Assembly: GCF_029227915.1 (NCBI RefSeq)
Contig: NC_079879.1
Location: forward strand, 20,724,501 to 20,788,500
Direction: 5' to 3'
Length of the DNA: 64,000 bases
DNA from: Hydractinia symbiolongicarpus
Lineage: Eukaryota; Cnidaria; Hydrozoa; Anthoathecata; Hydractiniidae
Shown: positions 56,935-64,000 of the stretch, in pieces
Position numbering within the stretch: position 1 is the first letter of the stretch
Layout: every line of letters starts with the position of its first letter
The notes under the pieces: model-generated
Told to the model about the DNA's origin: nothing
Database searches by the model: none
Seen by the model: the letters and a program-made list of their open reading frames with translations, nothing else
Position numbers and translations under genes: made by a program

Positions 56935-58916
56935 ATTTTTCATTAGCTTATCCATCTTCTCTTGACTTAATTTTGCACGCTCGTCCTCTGATAAAGCTTC
57001 TCTAAACAAGATATTCAACTGGAATTAAAATGAATTTGAAAATACAGTTTTACATTAAAAAATACGACAACATATACTTTGTTTCATCTTCATTTTCTAA
57101 GTCGAAGTGAAGTTGTGCTAGATCTTCTTGTTGAGTTTTTATTTGATCCATTTTATCCAAACTGCAATTTTCATCTAAAAAAAGCAAATTAGCAAAGAAA
57201 CATTTAAGCAGCATTTGCCATTTGATAACCATTTTAAGTTTGGGATGTATTTATACTTAATATATAGAAATACATAGAAAATTGAACATGTGTAGAGTTA
57301 GTTGTACACTCGCTTTATTTTGCATTGTTAAAGTTGTTACAAAATGTGCCAAGTTTTAACATTCATAAGAATCATATAGGAGTCAATGTCAGTGAACTTG
57401 TATTTAATCATAAAATAATAGCATAAATATATAGCATTCCATTCTGCAACTTTTTGCCAATTTAAAAAATATTAAATTAGATTTCTTTAATTTCATATAG
57501 ATAAATTTACCATTTATTTAAATATTGCATTTGGCCGGCTGGTGTATTCCACAGGTCACAGGTTGCAGGTCACAGGTCAAAATTTTAAAATGTTTTACAT
57601 TGTGACATTGCAAATAATTTTAGTCATCTTAAGTTTCGTGACGCAGCGCCATTACAAAATATGAAATACAGAGAAATTTTAACACTCCTTGCAATCTTTC
57701 TCGTCAGAAAAACCGCCACCACCCCTTTATACATTATGATTAGAATGTATGGATATAAGCTGCATGTAAACAACATTGACCCCTGAACGCCACTTAAACC
57801 TTAATGTTAGATTGAATTTAGAAAACAAGTATTCTAAAAAACTTTTATTTAAAGTGAAAAAAAACTTACATATATTATATTACACAGATAAGAAACAGAA
57901 GAGTTAAGAGTTAAGTTTATATCCCATAGAACAAAGTAATTATTGAGTCAACATCACGCCCTGTAAAAAGGTATTTGTTTACCAGCGATCACAAGTGAGA
58001 ATATACCATACACATTTGGGGATAAAGTTAACTCGCCACTTCAAATGAAACAAAAGATGCGTAAAACAAAAAATAATATAGCCAAAAAAAACTTTAAGTT
58101 GTAAAATACCAATAAAATTTAAACTGAAGTTCAAAATGTGCTTTCAATTTCATTTTGTGAACGTCACCGAGATTACCTTTCACTTCATTGTCTACAATAT
58201 TTTTTAAATGTGGAAATAGGTCCCTCCTTCTATCACAAATTTAAGCTGTAAATAAAAATCTTGCATATCAGAATGTTCAACCACGCTGGATTAACAGCTG
58301 TTGTTGCTGGTGCACATTTATTATTAAACACTGTCAAACAATGGTTTTGCAAGTACCACAGGTACCAGAGTATCTGTGAAACTGGAAATTGTTTTTAATT
58401 TATTTTCTCATATCATATTGCGCCTGTGGATACTTTCGGATGAAATATACTAACCTTGTCCCAGGGACTTTTTTAGTCAAACGTAAGACCAGGTCGAATA
58501 TATGTGTTTATGGCGCAGAATCACCGAAAAGGGCTACCAAAATGTTGAATGTTAAAAAATATCAAAAGCAAGCTAAAAATATATGGTAAACTTATTTTGG
58601 CATGTGACCTGTGTAGACTGTAGAATACACTAGCCAGCATTTGACAGATAGAATTGAATTTTAATTTACATACTAAAACATTTTTTTATTTGTTTTATGT
58701 GACCAACTTTCACTGTCTAAAAAATGATTTTTTACCGAAAGCATTAAGCTTTCCTTTCTTAAAGTCGTCTAGCAGTTTTAAAAGATTATCTTCCACTTCT
58801 TCCATATAATCTTGATCCATCAGAAAGCTATGTGCTTGACTGTTTGGTGCTCTCTTCTCAGCTTCTGTTTCCTCTGTTGCACCTTGACCAATATCGTCTT
58901 CTTTCTTATCTGCCAT
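56935..58916 (-). CDS. CCDC28: Coiled-coil domain-containing protein 28 (CCDC28A/B) homologue; last exon not found
   Basis: Three minus-strand exons with matching phases: 58736-58916 (MADKKEDDIGQ ... LLDDFKKGKLNAF), 57078-57174 (DENCSLDKMDQIKTQQEDLA) and 56935-57001 (EALSEDERAKLSQEKMDKLM). The pattern HSFL-x-D, LL-x-LL-x-DF-x-x-GKL-x-AFG, then C-S-x-x-x-M-x-x-x-x-x-x-Q-x-x-LA-x-L is characteristic of vertebrate CCDC28A/B. CCDC28B interacts with BBS proteins and modifies ciliary phenotypes. The acceptor of exon 3 is set at cttgtttag|A because the upstream alternative breaks the frame. A final short exon with the family C-terminus was expected below 56935 but I could not identify it. Intron 1 contains a 1.1-kb TIR element. 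Confidence 0.82.
57534..58638. mobile_element. 1.1-kb TIR element in CCDC28 intron 1
   Basis: The left end GCCGGCTGGTGTATTC and the reverse of the right end, GCTGGCTAGTGTATTC, match at 14 of 16 positions. Subterminal acaggtcac words occur at both ends. ATTTG flanks both sides (57529-57533 and 58639-58643), a plausible 5-bp target duplication. No transposase frame is visible. Confidence 0.65.
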
Positions 58917-59350
58917 TATTTATTCAATTCATTTGTGTCCTATTAAAGCATATGATAAGTGTGTTGCATATCATTTTCATTAGAACCACACCATATTCAA
59001 AATCCCCATTCAGTTATTTTTCAAAATTCTCAGAATTTTTTAAGACACATTGACATAATTAAATGTGACATTTTTTTCTTGCATTCAATTAGTGAATTTT
59101 TTTTTGTGTCTTTCTTTCCAACTGAATCATGTCTTTCATTGACTGTGATGCTATAGAATACTGTTGGATGAAGAAAATGACTGAGACATGGCTTAATTAA
59201 AATGGAAACTCTCACTACAGGATCGAGCCCTGTTAGTGGTTCGAGCCCACAAGGATTCAGAATACATAAATAGATATGGGCTGATAAAGGTAACGTACCA
59301 CACGGTAGATGGCAGTGATCTCACTACAGGAAATTCCAACCTTGTCTCAC

Positions 59351-59424
59351 CGTCGAAGCAATATCTCAGTTGGCAGAAAAGTGGGGCGCTAACCCAATGG
59401 TCACTGGTTTAAATCCTGCCTGGA
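59351..59424 (+). repeat. tRNA-derived SINE head
   Basis: aatatctcagttggcagaaaag resembles tRNA box A (D-arm), and ggtttaaatcctgcc resembles box B (T-arm), at tRNA-like spacing. The acceptor stems do not pair well, so it is not a functional tRNA. The SINE body probably continues to about 59500. Confidence 0.5.
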
Positions 59425-59429
59425 ATTAT

Positions 59430-60523
59430 CATCGCTACAAGAGCATTCCCGCACAGATGTGGAACAAGAAGATGCGACCTTTGTCTCTCTGAAAAAATGA
59501 ATCAAATGGACTCCTTAACAAACGCACTGAGTTGCTTTCAAGATGTCGCCATAGAAATACGTTTATTATAGAAAATTTAAAATCGGGTATATATTTGTTT
59601 TCCCTATTGTATTGAGACTACATATACCTAAGAATATGTTTTTAGTGTCACCAATAGTTGTACCTGACGATTGTTAAAAACATGAAACTCACAGTTGCAG
59701 AGATGCCAATCCTACTGATATGCTTGGCAGGTGTAACGCTTATATAGGATACAGAAAAATTACGAATTTGATACTTCTAGATTGGTGGAAAATACCTTTC
59801 CCAGGCGTGTTTCTCAAAATCTTGCAGTCACACATTTGAAGAATTTGGTAAAGTTTTCCATCTATCGAGTAAAGTCAATAAGGAGGACGCGAAGTCAGTT
59901 TGACAATTTGCGTAAGAAGAGGGACGAGAACGGAAACACTCCCTCAGAAGTTTTTTGGGACCAGCTTTTTTGCGTGTGGAGAACCTAAGGGTGACCTAAT
60001 ACAATTTTCCTTTTTTATTATAATAAATTAGTAGAAAAATCTTGGCTAAGGTGATAGAAAAAACAAATGTTAAACTGGAAACTCAATATCAAACCATATA
60101 TACAATTCCAAGTATAGCTAGAAATATAAACATTGTTCATGTACTTTTTGATGGATGTTGCAACTTGTATTGATATGCAGCACTTTTTGAAGCTTTGCTG
60201 GAAAAATTGCTGGATGCAGGGGTGGTTCTATCTATAACTTTTCAGTTGGGTGAGGATACTGTGATTGCGGGTGTCACCCACTTGATGCAGGTAAGTTCAC
60301 ATATCTGCAGTTGTACCATATAGAGTAACACTCTGTAAAGTTTTTGGTCTTCGGTTTTGTCTATAGCTAGCTAGCTATATAGCTACATCTTAGATTTGGC
60401 AAAGTTGGGCGTAGTTGAGTTGCCCAAAATCTCTATAGCTCAAACACTCTCAAGCTACCTTTGTAGCCTCTTCTAAAACAATTTACAGGGGCTAACAACA
60501 TAAAAACAGAAACACTTACACAC
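59430..60523. other. Intergenic, no gene seen
   Basis: A 68-codon frame at 59782-59988 (Arg/Lys-rich) has no recognisable family. There is an AGCTAGCT tract near 60363. Confidence 0.35.
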
Positions 60524-60685
60524 ACTACCTACATAATACATTGTCAACTGAACACCCGAACCTGAACACGGAAATGCGGAACAATTTACCCCGGAATACC
60601 GGAGACTACCTACATAATACATTGTCAACTGAACACCCGAACCTGAACACGGAAATGCGGAACAATTTACCCCGGAATACCGGAG
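60524..60685 (+). repeat. Perfect 2 x 81-bp tandem duplication
   Basis: The unit from actacctacataatacattg to ggaataccggag occurs at 60524-60604 and 60605-60685 with no difference seen, so it is recent. 81 bp is 27 codons, which keeps a short plus-strand frame open across it; I do not consider that frame coding. Confidence 0.92.
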
Positions 60686-60689
60686 CTCC

Positions 60690-62587
60690 GGAACAACTAA
60701 ATTATGTTTTAAGAATACGGTAACCCCTGAGGCACATATTCAGAATTTAGAATATCTCTTCTGCTCGCTATATTAACCCCAACAAATATATATATATTCT
60801 GAAAACCAAATAAGTTATCTCTAGAGTGAAAATAAAATATTTCCATAAAAAAATCCAAAAAGGAGAAAAAAAATTATATACAAAAATTCACCCTTCCAGT
60901 TCATTTTGTCGGACACTCCCCCCAGTAAAATTTTTGTTTGTTGAAAAAAATATAATTGCGAAGCTGTTATGCAGCTCTAAAAAACTTTACTTTTTTAACT
61001 CAAAACAACACGTGGTTCCAAAAATATAGCATATTTTATGTTACAATAGCTGTTTTATGACTGATTTATCTATTTTTAAGCAAGTTTTGTAGCCAAAGAT
61101 ATAGTTGTCGCAACAAACTTCTCAGTTTTCCTCAAAATAATAATTATAAATGATGTTTACCAAGAATACCCGACCAATATCAGTCAATTTTGCCTCTTGC
61201 GAAAATACTGACGTGGTCACGCCCTAGTGATTGCTTTACTTTGATTTCTTCTTAAAGATAAGATCTCCGAGCGCGCTTAGTAATAAAACATAGATATTCC
61301 GCTAACACATCCGCCTGAAGTATGTTGAGCAACTTGCATTTAACTAAGCAAAGTCGTAGCAAGAAATATATCCACACTTGTGGAATTGACTTTGTATTCT
61401 TCGCATAGTTATTATGCGTAGTAAAACATAGATAAAAAGGATATTTGTGGCTCTGCATTGGCAAACACACTTTAAAAGATCACAAGAATTTATCAAAATA
61501 GCCTAACTTGTTGCAAATTAAGGTAGTTGTTGCGTTCAACTAGGAACCAGTCCCTATGCTTTAAGTAATCAATTAAATTAAAGAACGCACCTTTTCTAAT
61601 AAAAAAGGCTGCATTGCAGTATCGGTTTAACAACAAATTTGTAAAGATGCATTTACATGTTGTAGCTGTGGTTGATAAATAAGAAGCCTTGTGCATTTGT
61701 ACACGAATAAGCATAGGTAAAAAGGGTCAACATAATCAACGGTATGCCAAAGAAAATGCCTACAAATTCAGTCTAATGAAGACAACCTCGTTTAAAGTAT
61801 TTTTCGCTTCAAATATCACAGAAGTGTTAACTCTAATATCAATATGCGAGAAAAATGTCCTGGGAACGAATTTGTGCGGACAAAATGAAGTTGTACTTTA
61901 CCAAGACCAACTAAAACAAAACGTGTTTAACAAATCGACAGCAAACAACCAACGCACTATCTTTATCGAAAATTTAATTTATATTTGCGCCCCAGGGTTT
62001 GTTGCCTGATGTCAAAGCCGCTAACGCTTACTTGACGGCTCACACGCCGCCTCAACCTCGTCCACAGGACTATTTGCTTCTCAACGGCGCAAGAAATTCT
62101 GGTGCTATTGTCGTGTAAGGTATTATCCCACTACATTAACAAAATCAAAAAAAAAATATTATTTTCTTAACTTTTTTATGATAATACGATCGATACAATC
62201 TAGCTTGACAAATTCGTTAATAAAATGCATTTAGTCCGTTGTGTCATAGTTACTTGTTCTTTAGGCAAATTAGAGCCTTTTAGACGTCCTCGCCTGGGTA
62301 AAGAAGGCTATCGGGTTATGTATTCGTTTCTAAAATAGTGACAACTGAGGGCTTCGTGAATTAAAATTTTTTGCACGCTATGTTTTGTGCGCCCTACATA
62401 AGTTAAAAAACACGTTAGCATACAATAATTTTAGTGCACAGATAACCTCGTTCCTGGTTCCAGAGTTGTCATTGTTGTCGTTTATGTTTACAGCAAATTA
62501 GCTTAACCTACTGCTTTCTTTTTTTAACATTCAAACCCAATTTTAATTTATTATGTTACTTTTTATTAGCAAAAGAGAAGAAACGTC
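60690..62587. other. Intergenic, no convincing gene
   Basis: A 106-codon frame at 61689-62009 has no recognisable domain or splice context. Otherwise nothing seen. Confidence 0.35.
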
Positions 62588-62709
62588 AGCGCCGAACTCC
62601 CGTCCCCAGGGTCATTTCCCTTTTGATGTGAGAGATGACGTCGAAAACTCCTCGTCTTCTCCCATATCAACAGGACAAAAATCCTAGGGACGAGGGTGAT
62701 TAGCGCCGT
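62588..62709. mobile_element. Short MITE-like palindrome (CCCAGGG family)
   Basis: The left end agcgccgaactcccgtccccaggg and the right end cctagggacgagggtgattagcgcc are imperfect inverted repeats about 120 bp apart. Confidence 0.5.
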
Positions 62710-62995
62710 ATATTTAACATTTAACAATGGTGGGATAATATAGTTTAATTATCGATCGCATAGATGGAGCGAACAAAAAATTTCTTTCGTTTTTACATGA
62801 GTTCAACTTTGTTATACTTGTCTAAAATCTAATATTAGAAATCGTTATTTCATGTGCGCTATTAGATTGTCACGTAAAAGTTAAATACATACATGTTTTT
62901 TTTTCATAAGAGACTCGATAGTAACTGCTAAAATCGACAATTATATTGCTGAGGTATTTTTAAAAGGATAAACAATAACGTGTATTTTATTATTG

Positions 62996-63092
62996 GTTCG
63001 GTGTTCCGGGTTATTTGATCCAAAGTACCGGTATTCCGGGTTGTTCCGAATTATCTGTTCCGGTGTTCTAGTGTTCCGGGTTGTTCCGTGTT
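62996..63092 (+). repeat. TTCCGG-rich degenerate repeat
   Basis: Repeated words gttccgggttgttccg and gttccggtgttc over about 100 bp. They are the inverse of the ccggaataccggag / ccggaacaac words at 60590-60695, so the two tracts may be ends of one repeat family. Confidence 0.6.
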
Positions 63093-63099
63093 CCGATTT

Positions 63100-64000
63100 T
63101 CAGCGTTTTACAGAGAAGCGCGGCATGGTTTTGTTCATCCTATTTCGAAATAAACCCGATTTTGTCAACACGTTTAATCTTGCATGTGCGTTTTCGCATG
63201 GCTTGCCCGAAAACACACATCGTAAACTAGCCATAGTTACCACTAATGCGCCCCGAATTACAAATAACGATTTCAAACATTCAAATTTAGAACGGGATTT
63301 AAAATTAAAATGGAAAATGGTGGACGTTTGAAATTTATAAAAACTGCAGTGTTAGAACTTATTATTTTCGTTATTTTCACATTTGGCTAAGGCTCTATCT
63401 ATAAAGTTAGATCTTGATTAAATATATGTACACTTTAAACGCCTCTAGCCTTCTTGTTGTGTAATTTCACGTAATCATTGCTTTTGATTTTTGGTTAAAA
63501 TTCGTTCAAAAGACTTACGCATACATTTTTGACTTATCAAATCTCCAAAAATTCTTGTGCTGTAATAACAAATTGTGTCTGAAAGCTATTCTGCTGAAAC
63601 ATTTTCCGCCAAATATGACGAATATGATAGAAATGCAGTACGGAATTGCATAGAGGCTTGTGAATAAGCTTATTGCCCAGGGGAAAATTTTTAAATAAGA
63701 AGCCCTGCGACTTGAAGATTTCCGTCATTAGCCTAAAAGATTCTGAAATTTGAAGTAGACTTTAAAACGGAGAACAATGGGGTATATAAACACATCATAA
63801 GTATCCTAATTCTCAATTATTATTGCGTAAAATACAACTTGATAAATAAAAAATAATTTTTTTTTACATATATATAGTATATATTCTAAAACAATAGTTA
63901 AAACTTTAACTGGATTTTTTTAAACTGATGCTATGTATGAACTTCACGATTCGAATATATATAATAACTTCTGAACAATTTCAATTTCAATGAATTATTA
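63100..64000. other. Intergenic, no gene seen
   Basis: Only short frames without recognisable domains. Confidence 0.35.

Noticed and set aside
59351-59424. Functional tRNA gene
   Set aside because: Box A and B are present but stems do not pair; a SINE head is more likely. The same holds for 25560-25637.
62993-63331. 112-aa frame starting in the TTCCGG repeat
   Set aside because: First third is repeat-encoded, remainder unrecognised, no splice evidence.

Overview
This is an AT-rich animal nuclear window. It holds multi-exon genes with GT-AG introns, a complete mitochondrial BCKDHB gene, a CCDC28-family gene, a class A GPCR, a protein kinase and dense DNA-transposon debris. Two secreted precursors with an acidic propiece and a cationic tail resemble the arminin precursors known from Hydra. 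A cnidarian, probably a hydrozoan, is therefore my best guess, but that is inference. I saw no bacterial, viral or organellar gene organisation.

Layout. 0-2.1 kb: a four-exon gene for a secreted precursor with a signal peptide, Asp/Glu-rich propiece and Arg-rich SYYRRR-repeat tail, bracketed by a 209-bp direct repeat. 3.6-6.1 kb: a decayed pogo/Tigger-like transposon with a divergent second ORF. 6.1-9.1 kb: a palindromic MITE, a second MITE and a hAT-like shell. 12.2-13.5 kb: the paralogue of the precursor gene, with its own TATA box and likely 5' exon. 14.6-17.5 kb: Helitron-type repeats. 18.2-19.4 kb: a two-exon protein kinase gene. 20.4-23.1 kb: a minus-strand gene of unknown function whose last exon has a homopolymer frameshift. 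23.7-28.6 kb: Helitron arrays and a tRNA-derived SINE. 28.8-31.1 kb: a broken BEL/Pao retrotransposon and a 42-bp minisatellite. 35.4-36.4 kb: a single-coding-exon GPCR. 36.6-37.8 kb: three head-to-tail Helitrons. 39.1-42.4 kb: a multi-exon adaptor-like gene ending in an SH2-like domain. 43.4-51.9 kb (minus): BCKDHB in ten exons, with a PIF/Harbinger deletion derivative and a 2.9-kb long-TIR transposon in its introns. 56.9-58.9 kb (minus): a CCDC28A/B homologue with a TIR element in intron 1. The rest is repeat-rich intergenic DNA.

The most interesting content is the paired precursor genes. All introns are phase 1, the signal-peptide exon is identical between copies, and the cationic tail grows or shrinks by 18-bp units. 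By hand count the acidic propiece nearly cancels the tail charge in both copies (about -30/+28 and -25/+24). This fits a charge-neutralised antimicrobial-type precursor. A tyrosine/arginine structural protein or a peptide-hormone precursor remain alternatives. The other genes are unrelated housekeeping or signalling genes and form no operon-like system.
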